From Galerina marginata (Eukaryota; Basidiomycota; Agaricomycetes; Agaricales; Galerinaceae), in NCBI GenBank assembly GCA_023014335.1, contig JAECYW010000009.1, positions 1,240,001 through 1,304,000 on the forward strand: DNA of 64,000 bases, read 5' to 3'. The notes under the pieces were generated by a model. The model saw nothing but the letters and a program-made list of their open reading frames with translations, searched no databases and was not told where the DNA came from. Position 1 is the first letter of the stretch; every line of letters begins with the position of its first letter. The translations under genes and the position numbers were made by a program. This document shows, in pieces, positions 20,570 to 31,724 of the stretch.

Positions 20570-23500
20570 TTAGATAGGAGAAGGCCAAACGTGGAATGAC
20601 CTAACAGAGGTGGGACTTGCAACTGGTGAAGCCGGTGAAGGTGGATCATCGTCAATCTTCGCGAACTTATCGCGGGCGGTCTCCACCAGATCTTGACGAC
20701 CTAAGAAACAGTACTGAGAAGAGTATTTTATTCTAGATTGGGTTCAATAGTCACCACAAAGCTCGAAGATTTTCTTGGCTGCTTCCTTGGCGTCGGAAGG
20801 TCCACGGGCCAATACTCTCCAAACACTGTTTGAAAGGGTCTCAGGAGAAACAATCTTTTTCTTAAGATCCTCTGTGCGTTGTCAGTGATAACCACATCAG
20901 CTTAAGGAGAAGCCCACCTAGAGATGCCGCAGCTCTAAAGAAATCCGTTACCTTATTTGTGCCTATTTCGTCCTTTGTTTGGGCCAGCATTTTCCAAATC
21001 GCGGAAATTGTCCTGGTATCAAAGATCTTATCTCTTAGGGTTTCTGCAAGATCATGAGCCCAGACACGCGCAGAAGTGGTGCTACAAACCCTGAGACACA
21101 GCAACCGTGAAGAACATGACCAAGTCGATAGTCCAGTATTTGAAGACGAGTGTAAACACGACGAGCTTCCATGTAAGGTAGGGCTCATGCACGACCTCAC
21201 TACGTCACGTGATAATTGGCCGAAAAACGGACATTTCCAACGAGAAAGCTAATAGCACATGCACCAACGTTAAATTCAAAATTCTGGCCGCAGCAAGTTG
21301 TTTCTATGCTTATTTGAAACAACTTGCTGCGGCCAGATTTTTTATTCTTGCGATGTGGCAAGCGCTATTAGCTTTGCAAAATGGTCACTTGCACGAAATT
21401 CTCATCAATTTGCCTGCCAAATCACCTCACGTGATGTGGTGAAGCCGTGCATGAGCCCTACCTTAGGTTGGGATGGTCGTGGGGACTTGAGATTACCAGC
21501 ACGAACGGCAAGCTGCTGAAGTAAAAAAATTGTTCTGTCATTGAGTACCTTGTCTCGTAAATCGGATCGGGAGGCCTCTACATCAATTTTAAGTATATTG
21601 GTCAGCCCTCTTGGTAAATTTACCCAAAAACGAGAACTCACCCCAGGCTATCACATTTGTTAGGAACTGGAGCACTACCTCTCTATTGCGACTACAATCC
21701 AGGTCCTCCTTGTCCAGGGCCTGATGCAGTGAAGAGATTGTGTCGTCGTCAAATATCTTATCCATTGGCGCGATTTCACGACCACCCACGTCTGCATCAT
21801 CACGCCAAGTTAGTATCTACTTAACGGAGTGGGAATGCGACATACCTAGACGACTGAGCATCAAAGTTTCAAATACTTCCAACACCATCTCTAGCCCTTG
21901 ATGCTCGTTTTGGGAGTGGGTTCGTGTTTGCAGTAGTTGACCTATCTGCCCTGTTAGCATTCAATCGAAGGTTCCAAAGATTCTCTAGCCTTACAAAGAA
22001 ATGAAGGTTGACTATGTGCGAGAATCTTAATTGCCAATTTTTTCACGGTAGGTTGTTGATCTTCACGAGCAATTAGGAACAAGTCACCAACCCCTCCTCG
22101 TGAGTCTCCTTTGTATAAATTCAGCAGAACGGCGACAACACACTGCTGAATTACAGGATTTCCAGAGTTGAATATCTGAACAAGGTCCGGCATGGCCGTA
22201 GGAGTTGTTGAAAGAGTTTTTCGCCCCATTTCTGCTCATCGCATTCATTAAGACATCTGCGATGATTCTAACATGGTATGACAAACTCTACCTGATGAAG
22301 TTGCGACCGCAAGTCGGTATGTCCACATTCTCTCTTCATGGGGCTTTAGTCCATCCTTCGATTTGAACTTTTCAATAGCCAACGGGATGCCGTGAACATC
22401 AAAAATATCCATTTCGATAACAAACTCCCAATCAGGTGGGCAATTCCATCCGAGTTTCAAAAGGTCACCGTTGGGTTCTCGGGCATGGCCTATAATTTCG
22501 CCCCATTCTCTTTCGCCTTGGGGTAACTTGGCTTTCGGGGAATAGTTATCTTTGCAGAAGGCGACAGAGGAGTGAATCTTCTGACCAGGTTGGATTTTTC
22601 GGCCGTGTCCGCGATGAAGGCTTACATGTTTGTTAAGTTGCGCTTCACTGAACCTCGACAACGAGAAAAACCTACCGCCTGGTTGTCGTCACGCCGTCCT
22701 TGTACGTAAGCCTTTTGATAGGCACCCATTCGAGAAGGCGCCAATACCACTTCATCGACTCCTTGACTTTACCTAAAGTGTCCCAAGGCCACTCTACCTT
22801 GGCACTTTCGAGCTGCAGTCCACTAGTGATGGCCTCAAAGGACATCCAAAGGAATGGTATGTTGCTTAAGTCAAGCCTGACATTCTTTATGTTTCCTCCT
22901 CCACTATGACTCGCTTTCAGCGCTTACTGTCGAGGTATCAAAAGGACTGACTTACATGTCGGAGTGGGTTCCAGGGAACCAAACTTCTTTAATATGAGGC
23001 TCCGGCGGGTTTGAAGTCAATTTCTCAACTTGAATACGACGTCCTTTAGGATCATCGGCGGCGGGGTTAGGGCCACCGCCCTGAGTCCCTGTTTGAAGCT
23101 CGACTATGGGCTTGGACTGCTCGGCAATTGGTTCAGTTAATGGCCACTTCACAAATTCAGGTAGGAATTTGACTCGGCGCTCGTCAAGTGCGAGAGCATG
23201 GCGGAAGAAGCAGACATGGTCGGCAGTATCTGTCAAAGGAAGAATTTTTCCCCGAAAGGGTCCAACTGAGGAAACAGTATCCCTACCCCTTTTAAGACGG
23301 CCATACTCAAATTATCTAGGGCGAATCAAAGACTCACCACACGCCGACAAAGTGGATGCCTACATCTTTCCGTGAAAATGCCATTTTGAAGCGGGTAGCA
23401 GAGTCCTCTGAATTGTCAGTGTCAGCATTTAGTGGCCGTTCCTAATAGGAGGTTAAACTGCATTCAAAGGTCTCAAGAAAATTAATATTACCGATCCCCC

Positions 23501-24332
23501 TCTCTTCCACGATGCGGTATTCAAAAAGGCGTTGGATCTTGAAGGTTCCTAACGGGAGATATATCAAATCGCGACTCCGATGTCGGAAGTGACAGTAGCC
23601 ACATGAGATATTCACCTCCGATTTTTGTCCTTGCTTTACGTATATTTCGTACGCACTGCAGGGAGTTTCAATCTGTTTCCAGATAGTGCAGCGATCTACT
23701 CACAAAGGGATTTGCTCTTCGTTTCCCCTGTGGATCAACCCAACCTAACGTGAAAGTTAACAATAGCCATATAAGAAAACAGTGATCGCAATTACTCTTT
23801 GAATCATGCCAGCGAGGACACGAACTTGATAGGCCCCTCGGGAGAAACCTTCATCAGGAAATCAGTCTGCGACAGCCGACACTGAACAGATTTCAAGCTC
23901 ACCAAATAGGTAGATTTTGTCTTTCTCCCGGTAGTTTTCCGATAGCCAGCGATACGCTGCAAGGACGATTCTCTCAATATGCCTGACCACGTCTGATTAA
24001 AATTGTCGTCATGAAAAAGAAGAGGATGTCCGCCTGACAATGCCCATGTAAGTTCCAGAGCGGTGCTCAACCAGGATTTCCGGGATGATTCGGCATAAGT
24101 TCCAACCCCGCTGTTGTAGTACGTGAGCTGCTGTGAGTCTGTAGTTTTCACAATTTTGCTATAGAATTCGACGATGTTCGTGTTCTAGAGAGGGGCAGGG
24201 TCAGTTTTGTGGGGATGAAAACGCAAGACGATGAACATAGTCGCCAAATTTGTTAGAAGTGCCGTCGATACAGACGACTAGATTGCGACCTTCATGAGAA
24301 CACTTGCAATGTCCCGCGTTTGTAGCCTTCAT
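20570..24332 (-). CDS. DUF2235 (Tle1-like) alpha/beta hydrolase with C-terminal HEAT/ARM-like repeats, many exons
   Basis: The first exons fit exactly: 24237-24332, 24039-24184, 23903-23982, 23796-23848, 23704-23744 and 23616-23655. Domain landmarks: GRNLVVCIDGTSNKFGD, YYNSGVGTYA, ERIVLAAYRWLSENYRE, the nucleophile elbow LFGFSRGAYQVRVLAGM, GLIHRGNEEQIPFAYEIY, FVGVWDTVSSVG, ADHVCFFRHALALDERRVKF and KEVWFPGTHSD. These match the DUF2235 serine-hydrolase family related to bacterial Tle1 phospholipases. After a ...RGRKIQPGQKIHSSV block come repeated units like RDKIFDTRTISAIWKML, suggesting a helical-repeat tail to ~20570 (WPSPI end). Exons downstream of 23616 are approximate. A fold-back element interrupts the repeat region at 21174-21465. 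Confidence 0.75.
21174..21465. mobile_element. 292-bp fold-back element with TA target duplication
   Basis: The ends TAAGGTAGGGCTCATGCACG and its reverse complement lie at 21174 and 21465; the inverted match extends ~40 bp with a few mismatches. The centre is a perfect 22-bp hairpin (TCTGGCCGCAGCAAGTTGTT plus TC at 21283-21304; partner 21316-21337; 11-nt loop). An inner pair (AGCTAATAGC / GCTATTAGCT) extends the palindrome. Removing the element and one TA restores an open minus-strand exon. TA duplication and long palindrome fit a Tc1/mariner-derived miniature element (inference). Confidence 0.8.
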
Positions 24333-24586
24333 CACGATCACGATTCAAAGTGCAGGCAATTAGAATGGACGAGGACGCTTGAGCAGGTTAAGGATCTCCT
24401 GCGGACGGTGAGTTTGGGGGTGTTTATAATGAGGGCTGGCTTAGGTAAATTCACTCAACAAAACCATGAGGCAGGTACGAAATGCTACCAAACAAAGAAG
24501 ACGATTGGAGAGCCTGCCTGCCAAATTGACGGCCGACAGTCACGCTCAAGAGGTTCGAAGGATGGTCTCGGATGCTGCGTCTGAAT
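24294..24586 (+). CDS. Possible small two-exon gene, coiled-coil-like C-terminus
   Basis: A frame from 24294 reads ...CRQLEWTRTLEQVKDLLRT. It then meets a GTGAGT donor at about 24411, and a GGCAG acceptor continues in phase as VRNATKQRRRLESLPAKL...REVRRMVSDAASE and stop near 24586. The product would be helical and charged. It overlaps the first exon of the DUF2235 gene on the other strand, so it may be chance or a remnant of a longer gene. Confidence 0.25.
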
Positions 24587-24987
24587 AGATCTTTGTTGGA
24601 AGATGGTCAGGATATTGAGGCAGGAAACTGAAGAGCACTCCTTCGGTCATATTGCATACCCACTGCAGACAATTAACAATCACCGTCGTCGATTCACCGA
24701 GGCAAGACCAGGCTGTCTGTTAGCCTCACAAGAACCAAGGTCCGACAGGCAGTCGGCAAATCGGCGCAGATTATCCCATGTCATGGCATGCTGAATGATA
24801 ACGCAAGAAGAAGCAAGGGCTATTCATGAAAGGGGCAGTGGTGATACCTCTTCTAGTTCAAGAAAACCACGACAGGAGGAGGGCAAGAAGAAGCAGCTTT
24901 GTAATGCACAATCCAGAGTTTTCTCTCACGGAATCTCTGTCCGGTGTGAAAAAATTATTTAATGAAGGCTGTTCTATTAATATTATA
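24587..24987. other. Intergenic region
   Basis: No supported gene between the DUF2235 upstream region and BTB segment copy 2. Confidence 0.4.
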
Positions 24988-26515
24988 GGTCCCGTTGACC
25001 AACTCTCCAGACTTGCGCTGCTTGTCTTGCTCTCATCTGTAACGGTGTAATCTAGCTGAGCACTGCGAAGCGACGATACGGAAGACAAGATCATCTCAGA
25101 AACGCCGGAGCGAAACGAAATCAAATGTATTACATAACATGAATATACAGAACAGTCACTGCCAGTGCCAGCGCTGCAGCGTAGCGCTAAACACCGGCGT
25201 CGAAGACAGGTACTTTTGCAATCTGATTCGCGATTGACAAGCTCCACTTAAAGAGTCTCGCCCTGCAATAAGAACAGTCTTCAAGAGCTTTCTCCTCTCT
25301 CCCAACGATGTCGCTGAATTTTTGTACATTTCTAACATCCGCACGAACTTCGAGAATCACCTTTCGATGGAAATCGCCCCATTTGTCGCATTCCTCAAAT
25401 CCGCCACGATGAAGGTTCGTGATAGGCGGAATTTCGTAGATGAATTTTAGAATATCCAACCAATGCTCGCGATATTGGACCTAAATTGGAGAGGGATTTA
25501 GCTGCAATATAATGTTTATCTGTTATCGAAAATCCTTACCCGTCTTAGAATGATATCCGGGCGATCTTGCAACGTCTTAGTCACGGAACTCAGGGAGATG
25601 GGCAGTGTAAGTGGTGCAGCCGCTTTGCTTAATTCAGGGTATCCGTGCTTGACAGCATATGCAAGGACCTCCAAAGGATAATTAGGTATAGCTTCCCTAT
25701 AAGAAATTAATACGGCCAACAAATATGAGGCTTGGCACGAACTGCATGCGAATCTTGCAAACTTCCATCGCGGAAAACACCATATACTTCTCCACCGTCT
25801 CCGACAAAGGGGCCTGCACCTCGAATGCAATCTTGCTCGAGTCGGGTTGGCGCTTGTTGTGCACGTACTGCAACAGCAAACTCAAAACGGACGATTTTTC
25901 CTGCATACGAACGGCTTCCTCGCCAATGTCAGTTGACGCAGCAATTGGGAATCCACCGCTTTAGGTCTCCAAATTCACGGTGTGGGTCCCGTAGCGGACG
26001 CCATCGCAGGATTCGAGCACGATGTCAATCGGGAGCTGGCAGTTACTTACTAGTTATAAACGAACCTACGTTAACCCGTAGCTCGCTGCGCTCTCGATAG
26101 TTGAGGACATACCGGAACAAGGTCGAATTTCGGCAGAGCCATTATCCTCTGGGATATCACGAAAGATACTGGAATTCATAGTGGTAGAATAAGTTGTATC
26201 GATCGTGGGAGCCAGATCAGATAAGAATAACAACGTGGGCAAGGTGAGCGCACATTATTAGAACAACAGTTAAATTTACAATAATGGTTTTCATACTGTT
26301 GCTCTCGAATCCTACATCACGTTTCCTTCTGCAGCTGGAAATGGGAGCGATGTACTTCTTAAAATCAGTCACTGCAATCTTCACCTTTCCGATCAGGATC
26401 ATGGGCGCTTAACCTATTTTAGGAACGAGTCATGTGATGACAGCCTAATCCGACTCCCGACATCCGCGCTTTAGATCAAACGACAAGACGAAGGGCCAAA
26501 AAACGAGGCACGGCC
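24988..26515. repeat. Segmental duplication, copy 2 (BTB pseudogene and flanks)
   Basis: Partner of 18645-20165. Differences are mainly scattered substitutions, plus short indels such as an extra GCCAGTGCCAGCGCT near 25160. Confidence 0.85.
25187..26142 (-). pseudogene. BTB/POZ gene copy with premature stop
   Basis: Same four-exon layout as the intact copy (start 26142; exon 1 26113-26142; exon 2 from 26035). In exon 2 the codon for Tyr in 'NLETYSGG' has become TAA (25961-25963), about 34 codons into the protein. Downstream exons keep their frame and splice sites (TKTLQDRPDIILRR, GGFEECDKWGDFHRKV, CSYCRARLFKWSLSIANQI). A shorter product from an internal ATG (MQEKSSV...) would lack the start of the BTB fold. 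The single-base lesion suggests recent loss. Confidence 0.8.
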
Positions 26516-26732
26516 GTGAGAGGCGCGCGGCACTGGGTTTAAGCTCAGACGGACCCGCTGCATATCAAACTTAAAGTGTTAACGTGAACTGTCATCACCC
26601 TATGGGACTCTCCAAACGTTTGTTCGCTTCCTTCACCCGTTGCCACTCGACTGACGAGCTTGAGTTTTGAGCCCGTGGTGTTCGACGTTGGCGCTTCATT
26701 CCTCCCAGATTTGTACCTTAAAGCTGCACTCG

Positions 26733-28068
26733 ATGCCACAAACTCATGAAGAGCTTCTCACACAAGCCAGCACCGACGAATTTTCTCGCAAATGTGCCTG
26801 CAGTACGTGTTGGATTGGATTTTGTACTTTGCTGACTCTCTTATAGTATCTGGTCTGGTGTTTCTTATATGGGACACCCTCTCTGCCTTCGATAAAGAAT
26901 GTGCATTTATCCTCAAGTAAGCTTCGAAATTCACTTGACTTATCTTCTCTCAGCCCTTTTTTTCTGTCAGGACTCCTCTGACGCGAGTGAAGTTTCTGTA
27001 TCTTTTCGCGCGTTACTTTGGCATCGCCAGTCAAATGTGTAGTCGCGTTGTTGTTTAACCTCCCATATGTCACCTAATTCGGTTCTCCCTTATAGCCTTT
27101 CCGTTGTCTATGTAACTGGGCCGTTATCGATAACACCGGTTTCTTCAGAAACTTGTCGCAAGTGGTGGTACTTCCAAATCCTTACTTTAGTGGCCCTTCA
27201 AGCGTCAATCCAAACGGTTCTTGTCCTCCGAGGTACGAAGTCCATTTCATTGCTCATGTGCTCGAATCGCTGATATATTAACAGTCTATGCATTGTACAA
27301 AAAGAACGGCTTAGTTGGATGTATATTAGCAGCTGCAATCCTGACTGGAATGGGGTTGTTTCTATGCTTCGGAATCGGCGCGTTCGATGATTTGGAATAC
27401 AGCGCTGCTTGCATCGTCACCATTCCACCTAGACAAATGGTGCGCTTAGGGTATGTTCAAAATTTCGAACCTGGTTTTAAAAATTCAAACGTTTTGTCGT
27501 CCCTGGCCTAGAGGATGTCTTATTACCACACATTCCATTATCCTGGGATTCGCTTTATACAAATACTGGCACGGCTTGCGAGAGGGGTGGGCAGATATCC
27601 CAGTTGTCTCAATCGTAATGCGAGATGGAAGTTCAACGTTTATCGCAATAGTTGGTGCGTCTTTAAATTCCTTATTCCGTTACTCTCGACTTACTCGTCT
27701 ACCAAGCAATGCTCATTGCTTTCATGAACTTTTCTTTTCGTGTCAAAAATATTTTCCATATTGTTGCCCCGTAAGCAAATTCTTCGTTTGAAATTCATTT
27801 GACAAATGCCCTCCCTTCATCGTAGCCTTGTAGCCTCTTCCCTTTCCGTACGGGTTCGTCTGCATTTCTATCATCTTTCTGCCTAGAATACTAACGGCAT
27901 TCATAGGCATGCAGGCTTATAATCAACATGCACTCTTTAGGGCAATCAAGATCTTCCTCGGAGGCCGCTGACATTGAATTAACCCGTACCTCGGCTCTGG
28001 ATATGTCATTCGTGGAATCGCGACGTTCCTTGGAAACAGTTTTTGGAGCCACTCCGGATATTCCATGA
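26733..28068 (+). CDS. DUF6533-type multi-pass membrane protein, copy 1, 301 aa, 9 exons
   Basis: Exons 26733-26802, 26847-26916, 26971-27036, 27096-27232, 27285-27450, 27512-27654, 27707-27770, 27826-27853 and 27907-28068; every phase agrees. The N-terminal DUF6533 domain shows as ISGLVFLIWDTLSAFDKECA and TRVKFLYLFARYFGIASQ. Later segments are hydrophobic helices (WWYFQILTLVALQASIQTVL, CILAAAILTGMGLFLCFGIG, MLIAFMNFSF), followed by a hydrophilic Ser/Glu-rich cytosolic tail (EAADIELT, SFVESRRSLE). Seven helices are plausible. The family is abundant and uncharacterised in Agaricomycetes. A second copy with identical exon structure lies at 30377. Confidence 0.85.
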
Positions 28069-28074
28069 CGCTAA

Positions 28075-28335
28075 CGGCGATCAATTATAGTGACGGACGC
28101 CACCACAATCTCTTCAAGATTTACATAACGCCTTTCCAACTTGAGGAGGGCCTGAGGGCGGCAGTTTAACAGCGCCGTGATGTTCAAGAAACGAAACGAT
28201 CCTGTCTCACCAGCTCTCAAATCCGACGCTCCAATTGCTGTGCTCACCAGAACTTGCACGTCGAAACATGTTGGGAATCCGATGCCTAGCCTAACGGAGG
28301 TCCATAGTCCAGCTCAATTTCTACACTGTAGTCTT
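28075..28335 (-). pseudogene. C-terminal fragment of an unrecognised gene, copy 1
   Basis: Read leftward, the frame gives VRLGIGFPTCFDVQVLVSTA... then RFLNITALLNCRPQALLKL and EEIVVASVTII, ending near 28071. It parallels the 3' end of the gene at 31725-32300 (GFPTCPACKFF, KKFVASVTII), with the same position relative to the DUF6533 gene. The upstream part is replaced by a BTB remnant. Confidence 0.35.
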
Positions 28336-28384
28336 TGATTGATAGAGCCAATCCTTAGAAAGTTACTGGCCTACCATGTACTAC

Positions 28385-28540
28385 GTATAGCTTCCCCAGA
28401 GAAAATCAGTACGGCCGCAAGAATAAAACTGAGCACGAACTGCATGCGAATCTTGCGGACTTCCACTACAGAAAACACCATATACTTTCTACCACCTCCG
28501 ACAAAGGAGCCAGTACCTCGGATGTGATATTTCTGACGGC
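28385..28540 (-). pseudogene. BTB/POZ gene remnant
   Basis: About 155 bp resembles the exon 2 to exon 3 junction of the BTB genes (ATAGCTTCCC, CACGAACTGCATGCGAATCT, GAAAACACCATATACTT, CTCCGACAAAGGAGCCAGTACC). The rest of the gene is absent. Confidence 0.65.
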
Positions 28541-29026
28541 GTTGTCAGTCGGCAAAATTAGGAATGGGGTGATGGTGGATCCGGAAACACGCCATGTTCT
28601 TGCGGCCGTCAAGGTACTCGATCGAAGCACTGGAAGTACTGCAGAGGAATGCATAGATGCTGGGTGAAGACAAGGGAAGACGAGGGAAGATGATAGCAAC
28701 TTGAAGCTCTGATTATTTGATTTGCGGGGTATACAACGGTCGGTTATTGGCCGGAGATTATCATACTGTGGGACATAGAATAGCGACCAGCAGGTGGACT
28801 CGGATAAGTAGAGGATGTGCTAAGCATCGAAGCTTAAAGTGCAACTCAGCGCTAGATGCCATACATCTCACTCTCTCCGTCCTGGCTAATAAATAAACGC
28901 GCCAATGTCGCATACGCAATATACATGGGCCGCATTTCCTGACCAATCATTGAATAATCCCGATTCGGGTCGGGGATATGTGATCGTCTGTCTTGAGCTG
29001 GTGAATCGATGTGAGACGATAATATT
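28541..29026. other. Intergenic region
   Basis: No supported gene; 3' flank of the membrane-protein gene to the right. Confidence 0.3.
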
Positions 29027-30090
29027 TCACGGTTGGAAGCCCAAGTGAGCAAGGGAAGAGAGCTGACAACAAAGGACAGGGTAAAATAAATATATGTCAT
29101 AGTGGGGGAGGAAGGAGACCCCATCGACGACTGCAAGGGCATCCGGTAGGAAGCATGTTAGGGAGGCAAAGGCCACTCCGAGTAAAAAAGGGCGTGCAAT
29201 GGCGCACATGGGAAGGCAAAATAGGACAACCGTGAGTAGATAGATCAGGATATTAAGGATTTTTTTCGCCTCAGCCCCAGAATTCGTCATAGAAAAGAGA
29301 AATAAAATGGAAGAGCATGCCGATAGGAATAACTGAATGACGGCAGAGCAAACGCGGCAGAGATCACTAGCTCTGCGTAAGACGGAAAGGCGAAAGGCCG
29401 CCGAGTAGCGTGGCAATGATCCACGAAAAACAAGGTATTATAAGGTCGTTCTGGGGAGTGGTATAGTCACGGCTGGCGTAGAACGTCGAGACTGTCGAAA
29501 CAAAACCTGTGATTTGTACTCGCTTGGGCTCGGAAGTGATGATGTTCCTGACTTTATTGGAAAGAAATTGGAGCTTAGTCTAGGGAGAAATGATGATGAC
29601 CGTTACTATCTTCCGCGAACCTTCGAGCTGGCATACTTACTTAAGTCCCGAGATCCACGATAATACAGAGGCCAGGGTGGTCATCGGTAGACTTATAAGG
29701 GAAAATATCATGTCCCATGGCCGACGAGTTGCTAATATCAATGAGCTTTAGATGGAAAAGAGACAAGGAGTAACTTAAGAGATTTTTTGGGTGTTTTGGA
29801 ACCAAAACGTTCTTCCTCGGGCTTCACTTTATCCAATAAATGGGCTGGTAGTCTGGTTACTGGTACTGAACACCGGACGTCAAGAGGCTTGTTCTGCCAT
29901 AGAAAATATATGATTCCATTCAGAGCGGCGAAAGCCACGGTGGCCAGCTCGAGCTTGGTGGGAACAAGACCTTGGGCCCATTGGGCAATGATCAAACAGC
30001 AATGAACCAAGATGTCTGACCGATGACAATGCAGATCCAAAAGGCCGTCGGACAAGTTTGAAGTCGGCGAGAAAACGTGTAGTGCGCACA
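29027..30090 (-). pseudogene. N-terminally truncated multi-pass membrane protein gene
   Basis: Read leftward the recognisable part begins with LIIAQWAQGLVPTKLELATV then AFAALNGIIYFLWQNKPLDV, the characteristic W-N-KPL-V segment of a common uncharacterised Agaricomycete membrane-protein family. Further exons carry FYASRDYTTPQNDLIIPCFSW, IIATLLGG, and a last exon with ILNILIYLLTVVLFCLPMCA, IARPFLLGVAFASL and DGVSFLPHYD, ending at 29027. The usual N-terminal half is missing. Its place is taken by sequence resembling the start of the formyltransferase gene. Exon borders are approximate. Confidence 0.5.
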
Positions 30091-30200
30091 ATTTAAGAAT
30101 GGATGAAATGGAGCGCTGTCGCGCGAAAGGCTGCCAAAAGCATCGTTGAAGCTTTGAAGGTGGAGGAAGTGGTTCAAAACTAGCACAGCCACTAATCGAG
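30085..30200 (-). repeat. Fragment resembling the 5' end of the FMT gene
   Basis: GCGCTGTCGCGCGAAAGG, AGCATCGTTGAAG and GAGGAAGTGGTT at 30110-30178 align with GCTGTCGCGTGAAGG, CGCATTGTTGAAG and GAGGTGGTTGAAAAC at 34128-34185. In protein terms FARQRSISSILKL matches FTRQRSLSSALRF of the FMT presequence. An 8-bp insertion and frame changes show it is not functional FMT. Confidence 0.55.
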
Positions 30201-30376
30201 TGTTTGTTCATCAACCAAAACGTTGACGTGAACTGTCATTTACCCTACATATGGGACTCTCCAGACAACATTTGTTTGCTTCCTGCGCCTGTTGTCACTT
30301 GACGTCGACTGAAGCTTGAAGCAGGCCGAAGGCTTGAGTCTCGAGCCCACGGCATCCGACGTTGCAGGCGTATTCG

Positions 30377-31712
30377 ATGCCACAAACTCATGAAGAACTC
30401 CTCACACCAGCCAACACTGACGAATTTTCTCGCAAATGTGCCTGCAGTACGTGTTGCGCTGAATTTTGTACTTGGCTGACTCTCTTACAGTTGCTGGTCT
30501 GGTGTTTCTTATATGGGACACCCTCTCTGTCTTCGATAAAGAATGTGCATTTATCCTCAAGTAAGCTTCGAAATTTCCCTTGATTTATTTCTGCTCAGCA
30601 CTTTCCCTCAGGGCTCCTTTGACGAGAGTGAAGTTTTTGTACCTTTTTGCGCGTTACTTTGGCATCGCCAGTCAAATGTGTAGTCGCGTTGTTGCTTAAC
30701 CTCCCATTTGTCACCTAATACGGCTCCCCTTTCCAGCCTCTCCGTTTTCTATGTAACTGGGCCTTTGTCAATGACACCAGTTACCTTGGGGACTTGTCGC
30801 AAGTGGTGGTACATCCAAATCCTTACTTTAGTGGCCCTTCAGGCGTCAATCCAAGCAATTCTTGTTCTCCGAGGTACGAAGTCAACTTAAGTATTTCGTT
30901 TAGTTGCTCATGCGCTCGGATCCCTGATACATGAACAGTCTACGCATTGTACAAGAAAAGCGGCTTAGTCGGAAGCATATTAACATTTGCAGTTCTGACT
31001 GAAATCAGTTTATGTCTATACTTCGGATTCTGCGCGTTCGACGATTTGGAATACAATGCTGCTTGCATTGTTACCGCTCCCCCTAGAAAGATGTTGCGCG
31101 TTGGGTATGTTCAAAAATTCGAACCTGCTTTGAAAGATTCAAAATTTTCGCCACCTATAGAGGATGTCTCATTACCACACATTCCATTATCTTGGGATTC
31201 GCCCTGTACAAATACCGGCACGGCTTGCGAGAAGGGTGGGCAGATATCCCAATAATCTCAAGAGTAATGCGAGATGGAAGTTCAACATTTGTCGCAATAG
31301 TTGGTGCGTCTCTTAGTCGTCTTGTTCCGTTGCTCGTGTCTTATTTGTCTATCAAGCGATGCTCGTTTTTTTCCTGAACTTTTCTTTTCGTGTCAAGATT
31401 ATTGTCCATGTTGTTGTCCCGTAAGCAAATCCTGCGTTTATTTTAAAACGCACTGACGACCACCCTCCTTTCTATCTTAGCCTCGTGGCTTCTATCCTTT
31501 CCGTACTGGTTCGTATGCTTTTTTATGAGTCTTTCTACCTATAATGCTAACGTCTTTCACAGGCATGCAGGCTCATAATCAACATGAACGACTTGAGGCA
31601 ATCTCCCCCGGAGGCCGCTGACATCGAATTAACTTCGGCTCTGAATATGTCGTTTGTGGAATCACGGCGTTCCTTAGAAACTGCTTTTGGTGCTACTTCG
31701 AATATCCCATAA
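30377..31712 (+). CDS. DUF6533-type multi-pass membrane protein, copy 2, 297 aa, 9 exons
   Basis: Exons 30377-30446, 30491-30560, 30612-30677, 30737-30873, 30939-31104, 31161-31303, 31357-31420, 31481-31508 and 31563-31712. Exons 1-8 have exactly the same lengths as in copy 1; only the last is shorter (150 against 162 nt). It starts from the same MPQTHEELLT leader and has IAGLVFLIWDTLSVFDKECA, TRVKFLYLFARYFGIASQ and the same helices, with conservative changes in the tail (NMSFVESRRSLETAFG). Both copies appear functional, so this is a retained local duplicate. The ligand or role is unknown. Confidence 0.85.
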
Positions 31713-31724
31713 CACCAACGGCGA

